64,000 nt of DNA from Vitis vinifera (Eukaryota; Streptophyta; Magnoliopsida; Vitales; Vitaceae), in assembly GCF_030704535.1 (NCBI RefSeq), contig NC_081815.1:4784501-4848500 (forward strand), read 5' to 3'. How positions within the stretch are numbered: position 1 is the first letter of the stretch; each line of letters opens with the position of its first letter. The notes beneath the pieces are model-generated. The model was given only the letters and a program-made list of their open reading frames with translations, did no database searches and was not told the origin of the DNA. Positions 54,217 to 64,000 of the stretch are shown here, piece by piece. The translations under genes and the position numbers were made by a program.

Positions 54217-56626
54217 TCAATGAAAGAATCGCTTGCGACACCGAGCAGATCCAAGCTCCTCATACTCAGACTTGGTGACACACATAGCTTCAAAATCAGG
54301 GCTAGATGCCAAAAGTGATCCCCCACGCCACACACCTAATATGGGACTGGACAAGCACTGTCAGATTTTCAGTGAACATCATTTTAAACAAATTGTTACT
54401 TTTTAGGAGGAAAGGCTTTACTCTTCTTGAGTTGTTATCTTGACTTGGTAATCATCAGGTACAAGAGGTCGAAGCTCCATTTCTCTGCATTTGAAGAAAC
54501 CAAAATGAGTTAAAAGTTTAGATGATCATATGCCATTAAATTTAAAAGATTTGAATGTATCAGAAGAGAGATTATAGCTTACAGTCTTTGTGCAAACTGA
54601 GGAAATAATGTGCTTCCACCAGTCAAAATGATGCTGACAAATTTTAAAGACAGAAATGGGTATTAGGAAATGGAGCTAAAAAAAGGATTCTAATATATGA
54701 GATATCTTTCAATGATCAAGCATTCAAAAACTTTGTAAAACAACCTTTGATAGAGTACAGGGTGAAGATCAGGATGACAGGAGTTGACAGCTCGGATAAT
54801 GCACTCTGCTAATCCAGCCTGGTTCATGCCTGTGAAAACAGCAGCAAGTTGACAATGAAGTTCAAATACAAACGCACAAGGCAAACAGCAATGGATATCA
54901 TTTTTTTTTCAATCAAATTTTATCCTTTATCATAAGCTTCAAGCCTTCATCCATACAATTCCTTCTACCACCATGCTCTCACAATTTATTCATGAATCAT
55001 AACAATGGTAAGAACACATTTGCAGGCTATGGTTTCCAAGCTGCAATTGTGTCATTGAAGGTTGCATGATCAAGGTGGTATAGCCTTGTAACATTAAATT
55101 CTGAAATAATAACCATTCAATAGCTTGGGCAAATAGATCAAACAATCTCAAACTGCAGTCCTCAGATTGAACTGAAAATGAAAAAGGAACCAGATACAGA
55201 CCCAAATCAGCAGGACGGAAGATCATCTCTGGGACTAGGAAGCGCTCATTTGTCAAGTTAAACTCCTGAACAGAAGGTAAATATTAAAAAGGTGATACAA
55301 TTAGAAAGGGGACCAGTTTCCAAAGGAATATTGAGCCTTACAGTTTTTGTTAAATCAATTCTCCTTCTGTCCTCAGGCTTTTCTGTAACTTCATGCTGAT
55401 CCATATCCTCCTTTGTTACTGTTGATGGAGGGGCTCCACCGTCCAAAGTGCGGTATCTCCCTGCTTCATTTGGGTCTTTTACAAAACCCTTCATATATGT
55501 GATACCATCAGGAAGAACATATGTACATCTAAAGAGATTATCCTTTCCAGGTCTCCTACAAACATATTTCAAAATATTGTTACCCATAAGAGCCAATGAT
55601 TGTATTCATAGTAAAAATAAATAGCAACTGAACAACAGAGTGAATTTTTTATCACCAAAAGAAAAAGGGGGGAAAAAGAAAAGAAGAAAAACCTAGACAG
55701 ACAAACAATGTGTAATTTGGGAACCGACAAGAGAAAAAAAAGAAGGAAAAACCTTAAACACAGCTATATGGTTGTGCGCGAGCACATGTACATAGATATA
55801 TTCACATTCTTATAACGGATAAATTAAAATGTCAATATGAATAAATAAAACCAGTCCCTTCAATCTAACTCATTGTGTATTCACACAGCCCAGTAGCCTA
55901 ACCTGCGCTAGTTAACTAATAATGGAAGCCTATAATGTAGCCTAGCCATATGAGTTAATGATTTTTGCATCTCAACAACTTAAAAACTGTGGGGTAAATC
56001 AAAAGGAGTAGAAAGATTTTCCATTGGTTGCTTGCAAGGGAAACAACATGGGGAAGGATTTTAACATTGGACCAATTGAAAAAGAGATGTGTGTTTGTGG
56101 GGAATAGATGTTACATATGTAAAAGGGAAGAAGAATCTGTTGACCATATTCTTCTACATTTGTCTAGTAAGTATGCTGTGGTAGTTGGTCTTTTCCATGT
56201 TTGGGATAGCTCGAGTGGTCCACTCTTCAACAAGACTCATACTGCTTAGCTAGAATGGGTCCTATGTTGGGAAGACATGGAAGAGAGTGTAGACAAGTGC
56301 CCCTTTGTGTTTATTTTGGACAATCCGGTGGGAGCGAAATCAAAGGGCTATTGATAATGTGGAACATTCAGAAAGCAAGTGCTTGAATCCTTGTATATGT
56401 GCAATTTTTTGGAATGTGTAAGGCACTGAATAGAAGAGGCACCTAAGTCTGGTAGATTTTGTTCATTGGTTGGGATTGAATTAGTAGAGAGATAAAGTTG
56501 TCTTTCCTTTTTGTTCTTTTTACTTGGTGCTACTTGGTGCCCTATGTATACTCCCTATGTACTTTGGTACACCTCTACTCTAGCCCTTTTTGTTACTTTC
56601 ATTCACATATATACATGCTTTTATAG

Positions 56627-56657
<31 letters not shown>

Positions 56658-58348
56658 AATAAAAATTAAAAAGAAAAATAAAAACAACTTCAATACTATG
56701 TCCTCACCTGAGCAAGATTCAGGTGGCAATTAGAAATAAATAAACACTAGCCGGAAAACAAAAAATACACACACATATATATATATCATTCACCTCTGTT
56801 ATTATTTAATTCCCCTGAAGCCAGCATTATAGCATCAATTTATGCAAACAGTTATTGCCAATTTGTATGCCCAGAAATTCATAAAGTTATTGTGGTCTTA
56901 AGTGGTTTGAGACCACATTACTGTTATTCCAAAGTCAGTTCGTGACAATGGTTTATATGAAGAAATTTGATGGATTGCATACTTAGAATTCCATAGAACA
57001 CAAGAAAGATACCTCAAGGTTTCACCCCAAATGTTTCAAAAATAGGAATTTTACTGAAATGCTCATAAAGGGTGCATGTTTCTGGTCTGGGGCTTGGTTT
57101 TCCCGACTCGTGAAAGTGAAATTCTAATATAATTTCAATATCATGAAACTCACACACACACACATACACAAATAATCCAAAGACTTGTTATTCATGTTCC
57201 AAAGTTTTATTCAATACCAACCTTCATTACATAGGGGCTGATGATAAAATTACTTGCACTGACTGGAACTCAAGGATTTTCGAACTTTTTCACAAACAAC
57301 TAAACAAGGAATACTATTTGATCTTCTTGTTTTTTTTCAAGAGTCACTGATAAATTCCCAAAACAATAGGAAGCCTAAAACGTCATAATTTTCTACACAT
57401 TATACTCATTTTAAGGACAGCATATATTTATTTGACATTTACCATAGTTCTTTGAAACCCTTTCCCTTTTTTCTCCTTTTTCTTACATTTGTTTTTCATT
57501 TCTCCTATGTTTGGTTGCCAAGAAAGCAGAGGAAAATTTTCACATTTTCTTTGAGACAAAATGCCTCAAACTGGTTTCTTTTCTGGTGTTCTACTAGAGT
57601 AGAAGCAGAGTGGAATAAATAAGGGAATAAGCAAAAGTACGCACCTGGCAATCTGGAGATCGCGAGGGACATCTAGAGAGACGAAGCAGAGCTTCTCCTT
57701 GACATCGTCCATAATGAAAGTCTCATCCATAACATTAACGGCACGATAAGACACCAGTTCCTTGAGATAATTAGTCAATGCCTTGCCTCCCAAATCGAGG
57801 CGCTTCACGGCGTAGTTAATGGTGAAATTCTGGAAGACGGGGGCGGCATGGGTGAAGGAGAAGCCGCAATCCACAACAAGACTACACTGGGACTTAGCGA
57901 GGAGACCATAGGGGCAGTGGCTAGCCTCGTAGAGGTGGACGAGGGAAGGTGAATCGGCGACAAAAAGGGAGCGGAAGCCTAGGTCTTCGAAAACGAGCTC
58001 GTCTATGGAGCGTTGAATAGAAGGGAGATTGAAGAGGGGTTCGACGAGGAGGAGAGATGACTGGGAAGGGGAGATGCGGAGAAGGTTGGAGAAGAGGTGG
58101 GACCAGATGTCACGTTGGAGGTCGGGGTTGAGGAGGTATCCGCGGTCGAATGGGCGGCGGAGGGAGACTGAGGTGAGGTCCGAGTGGGAGTGGAGTTGGT
58201 CGCCCATCAGCCACTTCTTCGAGGAGGGAGGCTTCCCCATGCAGTTGGGGATCACGGCACTAGGATCCCGTTCGCCGCCTATTCCGGCCTTGATTAGGCC
58301 TCCGCCGTTGTCTAGCACCACCACGTTCGACGTCGTCATCGCCTCCAC
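54217..58348 (-). CDS. ARP6: Actin-related protein 6, SWR1 complex subunit, 436 aa
   Basis: Seven exons on the minus strand join in frame: 58348-57645, 55555-55342, 55265-55202, 54829-54745, 54633-54583, 54484-54422 and 54346-54217. The total is 436 residues, close to the 421 of Arabidopsis ARP6. The N-terminus VVLDNGGGLIKAGIGG is the actin-fold phosphate-1 loop, and VVDCGFSFTHAAPVF is the second. Family blocks DLGMNQAGLAECI, ILTGGSTLFPQ, LGVWRGGSLLASSPDFE and the end GSARCRKRFFH are all present. ARP6 is the nuclear subunit of SWR1 that swaps H2A.Z into chromatin; in Arabidopsis it controls FLC and flowering time. Exon 1 holds over half of the protein. Intron 1 is 2.1 kb and carries an old LINE fragment on the opposite strand. 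Confidence 0.94.
56010..56610 (+). pseudogene. 5'-truncated LINE fragment in ARP6 intron 1
   Basis: The plus strand reads [20 protein letters not shown] and CYICKREEESVDHILLHL, the zf-RVT C-terminal domain of the same L1-type family, followed by a 3' region with frameshifts (ILDNPVGAKSKGY-like), a stop near 56480 and CCTATGTACTTTGGTACA... before a TA/GA microsatellite. It is antisense to ARP6. Confidence 0.8.
56622..56660. repeat. TA and GA microsatellite
   Basis: A (TA)n run at about 56626-56640 passes directly into (GA)n to about 56657. It lies just after the LINE fragment and may mark its decayed tail. Confidence 0.8.
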
Positions 58349-58486
58349 ATGAATCTCCTCTCCCCTCTCTAGATGCTATACTAGACTACCAGTGGCGGTA
58401 GCTGGACCCAGTATATCGTGAGTTGGGCCAACGAAAGCCCAGTCCTCTCTTTTCCACAGAAAATTATGCATTGTTTGCACAATGCT

Positions 58487-58520
58487 GCGTGGGAATGGGA
58501 ATGGGAATGGGAATGAGAAA
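58487..58520. repeat. GGGAAT microsatellite
   Basis: Four to five units of GGGAAT lie between the ARP6 leader and the hAT element. Confidence 0.85.
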
Positions 58521-58625
58521 GCGAAAGGATATTTTGTTATTTTGTTTTTATTTTTATTTCTCCCTTAATAAGTATTTTCAATTCTTGTATTTGAACTAGT
58601 AAGGGTATCCAACGGGCGGGCCGGG

Positions 58626-58705
58626 CCGGGCCGTAAATAGGAGGCCCGCTGCCCAGCTCGGGCCGGGCCGTAAATAGGAGGCCCGCTGCCCAGCTCGGGC
58701 CGGGC
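58626..58705. repeat. 37-bp tandem duplication in hAT left end
   Basis: CCGTAAATAGGAGGCCCGCT begins at 58631 and again at 58668, each followed by GCCCAGCTCGGGCCGGG. Both copies lie in the GC-rich subterminal zone, making the left end longer than the right. Confidence 0.85.
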
Positions 58706-58820
58706 CTATGGGCCCGTTGACTGGTCAACAGGCCGGGCCGGGCCATGGAAAAATGTTAGGCCCGCGGCCCGGCCTAGGGCTTTTTTAAATAAGCCAAAAT
58801 GGCTTTTAAAGAAAGGAAGG

Positions 58821-58890
58821 GAGAGGGGGGGATTCGAACCCCTCCCCTCATGCTTTCATATCAAGGCTCTAACCAACTAAGCTACATTCC
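58821..58890 (-). repeat. tRNA-like sequence in the hAT element
   Basis: The minus strand shows GTAGCTTAGTTGGTTAGAGC, a full D-arm with A box, and GGGGTTCGAATCCCC, a full T-arm with B box, spaced as in a tRNA. The acceptor ends do not pair (GGAATGT against CTCTCC) and the anticodon stem is mismatched. It is therefore a pseudo-tRNA, not a working tRNA gene, though both Pol III promoter boxes look usable. Confidence 0.7.
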
Positions 58891-58964
58891 TTTTGTGCTT
58901 AATAATTGAGTTAATTATATATATATAAAAATAAAGTATATTATTTTTTTAAAAAAAATTAAAG

Positions 58965-59053
58965 GCTCCAACGGTCATGTGACCGTTGGAGCTCCAGCCA
59001 GCTGCCCATGTGAGTCATGTGACCGTTGGGGCTAAGCCTCCAACGGTCACATG
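58965..59053. repeat. Palindromic TGACCGTTGGAG motifs in hAT subterminal region
   Basis: At 58965-58992, GCTCCAACGGTCA and its exact reverse complement are split by only TG. At 59016-59053, CATGTGACCGTTGG pairs with CCAACGGTCACATG around GGCTAAGCCT. The core CAACGGTCA/TGACCGTTG thus occurs four times. Clustered subterminal motifs are typical transposase-binding sites of hAT elements; that role is inferred here. Confidence 0.75.
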
Positions 59054-59390
59054 GCCAATTTTTTTTTTTTTTTTTTTTAAAAAAACCTTCCTATAAATAC
59101 ATGTTCTTCCTTTTCATTTTTTCATCAAATTCTCTCTATTTCTCTCTCTATTTCTCTCACATTCTACAATATTTCAAATTCTTTTATTTTTCCCTCAAAT
59201 TATACAATATTGTTGGTGGTGCAAAACAAGCATTGGTGGCTCCAAGAGTTCAAATTTGCTAAGAATTTCTGCATCGGTTCTCTAATTGAGTAACATACTT
59301 CACCCCTACTACTTTATTTTTTTGTTATATTTTTTTTTTATATTTATTACTTTATTATTTTTGGCATAATATTTTATCAATAATTATAAT

Positions 59391-61400
59391 ATGACAAGTG
59401 CTTCTTCATCTAGTCCATGTGATGAAATATCATCAAACAAAAAATTTACTTCAAATATATGGAATTTTTTTGATAGAATAGAAATAATTTTAGAAAATAA
59501 TAAAAAAGAAATAAAAGCAAAATGTAAAATTTGTAATAAATTTCTTACTGGTGGCTCAAATGCAGGCACAAGTCATTTAAAAAAACATCACGAAAATTGT
59601 AAAACTAAAAATAATGTAGATTTTAGAAATTATATGCAATTAGGTAAAAATGAAAGTGGAAATTTAAAAACATTTTCTTATGATGAATCTAACTGTCGTG
59701 AAGAAATGATTGATTATATAATAAGAGCAGAACAACCTTTCAACATGATGGAAACTCATGATTTTGTAGGAACAATTCAACGAGGTATTAATCCTCAATT
59801 TAAAAGTTGGTCTGGAAATACAGTTAAAAGAGATATTATGAAAAAATTTTATACACAAAAAGAAATTTTAAAAATTTTTTTTGCAAATTTTGAAGGAAAT
59901 ATTTGTTTAACATCTGATATTTGGACATCTTTAACTCACACTGGTTTTTTATGTATAACTGCTCACTACATTGATAATGAATGGAAATTAAATAAAAGAA
60001 TAATTTCATTTAAATTAATAAATGCTCCACATAGTGGTAAAAATATAGCATCTTTAATAAATGATGAAATTATAGATTTAGGCATTCGTGATAAAATATT
60101 GACAATAACATTAGATAATGCTGCTAATAATGATACAACAATACATAGACTAAAACGATATTGACAAGTAAAAGAAGATCATGCTAAAATATTTCATGTG
60201 CGTTGTTGTGCACATATTTTAAATTTAATTGTAAAGGATGGATTAAAAAATGTTGATAATACATTGGAAAAAATTAGAGGCATTGCATATAGTATTAATA
60301 GTTCTCAAGCAAAACATGAATTATTTTTTTATTGTTGCAAAATGTTAAATATGAAAAGAAAAAATATAAATTTGGATATGGCCATTAGATGGAATTCCAC
60401 ATATAAACTTTTACAAAATATTACAAAATATAGAAAAGTAGTCGAATTATATGAAATACAATTACTTAACAATGATTGTGAAGCAGATATTTATGCATTA
60501 AGTGATTATGATTGGCATATTGCAGATCTTTTAAGAGATCTTTTTGAAATTTTTTATACTTCAACAAACATTTTTTGTGGTGTATATTATCCAACTTCAA
60601 ATCGAGTTATTATGCAAATAACTAATATTTTTATTGTACTTCAAAAATATTTAAGTTTTTAAATATTTAATGATACAATATTTGCAATGATAGAAAAATT
60701 TAGAAAATATTGGGGGGAAATACCTTTAATTTTTTATATTGCTTTAATTGTGGACCCTAGATTGAAATTTGAAGCTTTGGATGAATGGTTAACAATTATT
60801 TATTTTAATGACCAAATAAAAATTGAAGAAATTAAAAATGAAATAAATTCATTATTACATAATTTATATAACTATTATAAAGAAAAATATGGTAATAATA
60901 TTAATAGTATTAAATTACCACCTACATCTACAAACTCCTCATCTTTTTATAAAGGAGCTCTAGAAATGTTAAAAAGTCGAAAAAAGACAACAAATAGTTC
61001 TCCAAATAATACATCTGATTTAGATAAATATCTTAATACTGATATAATTTCATTTGAAGATCAAGAAGATTTTGATATTTTAATATGGTGGAAATCACAT
61101 CAACACAAATATCCTGTGCTTTCTATAATTGCTCGTGATGTACTAACAGTTCCTGTGAGTACAGTTGCATCAGAAGCTGCTTTTAGTGCAGGTGGAAGAG
61201 TAGTTAGTAAAAAACGATGCAACTTAGCGCCAGATGTTATTGAAGCAGGGATATGTGTGAAAGATTGGGAAATAGCAGATAAAAGGATGTACGATTCCAT
61301 TCGAGAAACAGAGATGCTTGTCGATATGGAATCTTTAAAATTATCAAGATCTTCATGGATGCATGATAGTTCGCCATCACCGCCAGAAAATAATGACTAA
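59391..61400 (+). pseudogene. hAT transposase, two in-frame stops
   Basis: One frame of 670 codons runs from ATG at 59391 to TAA at 61400 and is interrupted only by TGA at 60162-60164 and TAA at 60660-60662; there is no frameshift. The N-terminus carries a BED-type zinc finger (CKICNKFLTGG..AGTSHLKKH, about residues 45-70). The RNase-H-like core follows, with LTSDIWTSLTHTGFLCITAH, RCCAHILNLIV and AIRWNSTYKLL. The C-terminal hAT dimerisation domain reads DILIWWKSHQHKYPVLSIIA and VPVSTVASEAAFSAGGRVV. It is unlikely to make a whole transposase, but its ends may still be moved in trans. Codon use is AT-rich, unlike the host genes. Confidence 0.92.
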
Positions 61401-61699
61401 ATGTATATTATATTTTTATTTTTATTTTTTGTGGTTGAAAAATACAGATGATTGACAAATAAATAGGTGCCAACCTAGTTGGGATGTATTTATTTTGTAG
61501 TGATGTAAACTTTTCCCACATTTTTAAATGTAATTATACATTCAATGAATAAAATTTTGAAATGAATATTTTTTTTAATACTTTTTATTTTTGTAGTTTT
61601 TTTTTAAAGGGGCGGGCCTAAGGGTGGGCCTAAATTTAGGCCCACGGCGCGGGCTTTTTGGAGACCATCAATTTGAAGGGAGGTAGGAATGTAATTATT

Positions 61700-62480
61700 T
61701 GTTGCGATTTTAATGTTAGGTAATGATAAAATGAGAATGAAGAGAAATGAATTAACACATAATTTAAAATATATATATTTTTTAAAAATCTCAAAATATA
61801 TAGCTTAAAATAATTTTATATTTTAAGAGTTATTTTCAACTATTTAATAAATGTCTATTTGATTGTATGATTTAAAACTGATGTTTTATTTTTAAAAATA
61901 AAAAATTATTTTTAAAAATTTATAAGTTATTCTATAAAAATAGTTTTTAAAAATAAAAAGGAAAACATAAAGAAATAAGAAAAAAAAAAAGAATAATTAA
62001 GTGAGACATAATTAACACTTTAAATTCTTTAATGAATTTCCTAATTTTTAAGAAAAAAATTAATTTAAAAAAATTAATTATAGATTAGATAAAAATTTTT
62101 TAGAATACTCTATTATGCACATAATGAAAAACTTGATTCATTTATAATTAAAAATAATAATTTTTATTTTTAAATTCAATTAAAATAAAATAGCATTAAT
62201 AATTATTGATTTTAAATTATTATTATTATTTATTTTTAATAAAATAAATCAATTGTATTTGAGGATGTCAATAATATCCATGTTTTTATAACATTTATAA
62301 AAAAAAACCATAATTTATGATTTTATTATAAAATTACTATTCATATTCTATTAAAAATAATTATTTTTAAATTTAATTATAATTACAAAATTATTTAATA
62401 AAACTTGAATTTCATTTAATTTATATCATATAAATCGAATTAAGAAAAATACTTGCTATTAGAAATGAAATGAAGGTTGG
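61700..62480 (-). repeat. AT-rich repeat, unexpanded relative of the 18.5-20.6 kb element
   Basis: Read on the minus strand it follows the order of the 18.5-19.2 kb region: TTTATATGATATAAATTAAA, ATAATAAAATCATAAATTAT, ATTGATTTATTTTATTAAAA and (T/A)AAATGAATCAAGTTTTTCAT. It lacks the tandem expansion. It lies directly beside the hAT right end. Confidence 0.65.
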
Positions 62481-63049
62481 AATAATTTTTTACTTCGATT
62501 CTTATTGTCATTTAAGTTATCCAGATATGAAAATGACCCGATCATGTGCTATATAATATGCTAAAATTTTGAAGTTATACACAGAAATATGCCATATCCT
62601 ATCTCCTTCAAAAGAATGCAATTTGAATATTTTGAAAATAAAATTAAAATCATAGTGTTGACAACATTTCTTGCATATGAATGAAACACAAAATTTTTGA
62701 GCCACCATACAACATTAACAGCCTTGCAGTCGTACTTCACATTTTCAAAAACAAACTTTGCAGGAATCGTTCTTTCAAAAATGGATACAACACAGCAGAT
62801 TCAGAATTTCCTAGAGTTGCTGTGACCAACACAGATACTCCTCTCCACAACTTGCTCAAATGCATCCTACATTCCAATTCTCCCATGTATTAGTATCACA
62901 ACAATTTTTACCTCTGCGTCCGGAAAAAGAGCTTTGAATCATAAACAGCCTCTCTTCGGATTGCCATGGATGGTTGGTCTGGGATAATAAATTGACCAGT
63001 TTTCCATGCAAAAACAGAGATGTCTCAGCATCTGACAAAGCCATGTTGC
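62481..63049 (-). other. Downstream region of WDR11-like gene
   Basis: This is the presumed 3' UTR and downstream sequence of the minus-strand gene that follows. No other gene was seen. Confidence 0.45.
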
Positions 63050-64000
63050 TCAGTCAAAGGATGGTTGTGAGTCCATGCACAAATGCACTAGTTTTCTTTG
63101 GTACTGCTCATAAAATTCACCAACTGCAATCACATCTTCGTTCTCTGGGTCCAAACCAGGCAAGTTAAGCTGCTTAGCCTTGGTTGAAGACTTTGATTCA
63201 TCATCTGAATCTCCCAGATTGGAGATGATTTCTTCATGGATTTCACGGCATGCAACTATGAACATGGCAGCTGTATCTGGTAGTTTTGCCTCGCGAAGTG
63301 CAGCCAATGCCTCTTGCAATGCACCAGCTGCAACGTACAAAATCAGAGCCCTGCATTGGCCCCCCCATAATTAGGCATCGGATACAACACGGGCAAATTA
63401 AAGAAATTGTATAAGGAGAAAACTGAACGCTAACAGTACCTCCAGATGTTGTGTTCAGTGTGAAGGACATGGTCTGCCCATCTTTGCAACACCCTGCAGG
63501 ATCAGAACTTTCAACATCAAGGTTTCAAGACAAAGGTCATAAAATTTCTGTCAATCAGGGTACAGCACTTTCAAACAGCTTTGCCCAATTTACACTTCAT
63601 GCATGCAATGAGATAAAATAGATTTTAAATCCCAAATTCTAATTGCACTTGCCTCCAAAAGTACCAAAGGCATCTGGAACATTTAAATGTTTAATTTTAG
63701 CCAAGAATACTTTGAAGTGCTGAAAAATAAAATAAAATAATAAAAAATTGACCCAAAACCATGAACAGTACTCAACAAAATCAGATGCAATTGTGAAATT
63801 CACTTTAGATATAGATGACAATGTGGAACAAAAAAGAAAATAAATAAAATTTTTCCACTAATAAAAGTTCTATAAGGGGACTGCAGCAGAGTACCATGAA
63901 AGAAATATCTTATAAAATAAGATTTGCAAGATGCAGACAGAAAGTCTTGCAAGTGTTCAATCATAAAGAACAGAAACAAACCTTGCATAATCAGATCCCT
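63050..64000 (-). CDS. WDR11: WD repeat-containing protein 11 homologue, C-terminal part (cut by window edge)
   Basis: The 3' end of a minus-strand gene. Exon pieces are 64000-63982 (partial, GSDYAR), 63493-63440 and 63350-63050, joining as GSDYARVLQRWADHVLHTEH, then NIWRALILYVAAGALQEALA. The protein ends NLPGLDPENEDVIAVGEFYE and HLCMDSQPSFD. These are the invariant C-terminal blocks of plant WDR11-type proteins, large WD40 proteins whose animal relative works in the FAM91A1 complex for endosome-to-Golgi tethering. The WD40 propellers lie beyond the right edge. All three junctions keep phase, so this copy looks functional. The plant role is inferred from the relative. Confidence 0.88.

Larger units (their letters stand above)
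58596..61669 (+). mobile_element. hAT-superfamily DNA transposon, ~3.1 kb
   Basis: The element holds an almost complete transposase frame. The left end begins near AAGGGTATCCAACGGGCGGG, followed by GGCCGGGCC-type runs. The right end, read from outside, is GATGGTCTCCAAAAAGCCCG, an imperfect inverted match. Flanking TATTTGAA (58588-58595) and AATTTGAA (61670-61677) agree at 7 of 8 bases, fitting an 8-bp hAT target duplication, but the exact borders are uncertain. GC-rich termini around an AT-rich body are usual for one plant hAT group. Confidence 0.85.

Noticed and set aside
58821-58890. Functional tRNA gene
   Set aside because: Acceptor and anticodon stems do not pair; only the two promoter arms are intact, and it lies inside a transposon.
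63639-63988. Minus-strand frames near the right edge as extra WDR11 exons
   Set aside because: The exon pieces at 63982-64000 and 63440-63493 join directly in phase (GSDYAR-VLQRW), so the sequence between them is intron.

Overview
The window is plant nuclear DNA, most likely from a woody eudicot. Coding segments are short and separated by AT-rich GT-AG introns. The protein set is plant-specific: a G-type lectin receptor kinase, a WVD2-like TPX2 protein, a NUP1/NUP136-family nuclear basket protein, an ANTH clathrin adaptor, ARP6 and a WDR11 homologue. The spaces between genes hold non-LTR retrotransposons, MITEs and one hAT element. The gene and LINE content would suit grapevine (Vitis), but the species is inferred, not proven.

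Layout. 0-3.6 kb is AT-rich and holds one Mutator-like MITE and a GC-richer island with G-box and TGACGTCA motifs. 3.6-4.9 kb is a three-exon TPR gene (+). 6.2-9.2 kb is an SD2-5-type receptor kinase (+) whose 5' end is preceded by a degenerate tandem copy of itself. 9.9-11.9 kb is an equilibrative nucleoside transporter (-), tail to tail with the kinase. 12-23 kb is a gene desert with an 826-bp MITE, a degenerate tandem array, a ~570-bp dimeric AT-rich array and a second copy of the first MITE in the opposite orientation. 23.1-27.6 kb is the WVD2-like microtubule protein (+). 28.4-49.0 kb is one nuclear basket gene (+), 784 codons spread over 20.6 kb. Its introns hold LINE relics on both strands, one 5'-truncated LINE with a fully open 1054-codon frame, two extreme 5' truncations, a 110-bp SINE with clean target-site duplications, a long hairpin-forming foldback and several ~200-bp tandem duplications. 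50.7-52.6 kb is an intronless ANTH clathrin-assembly gene (+). 54.2-58.3 kb is ARP6 (-), seven exons. 58.6-61.7 kb is a hAT transposon whose transposase frame is broken only by two stop codons. 63.0 kb to the right edge is the 3' end of a WDR11 homologue (-), cut by the window.

The genes do not form an operon-like unit. They are independently transcribed housekeeping and signalling genes. Two act at the nucleus (the nuclear basket protein and the SWR1-complex subunit ARP6). Two act in membrane traffic (ANTH and WDR11). One is a microtubule protein, and two are membrane proteins (receptor kinase and nucleoside transporter).

The most unusual content is in the mobile elements: a LINE family with its signature 3' tail seen as full, degraded, 78-bp and 16-bp insertions; a SINE whose tail resembles the LINE tail; a tRNA-like Pol III box pair inside a hAT element; and a MIRNA-like foldback in a nuclear basket gene intron. 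Exon boundaries were set by hand from reading frame, GT/AG sites and family knowledge; no alignment or transcript evidence was available.
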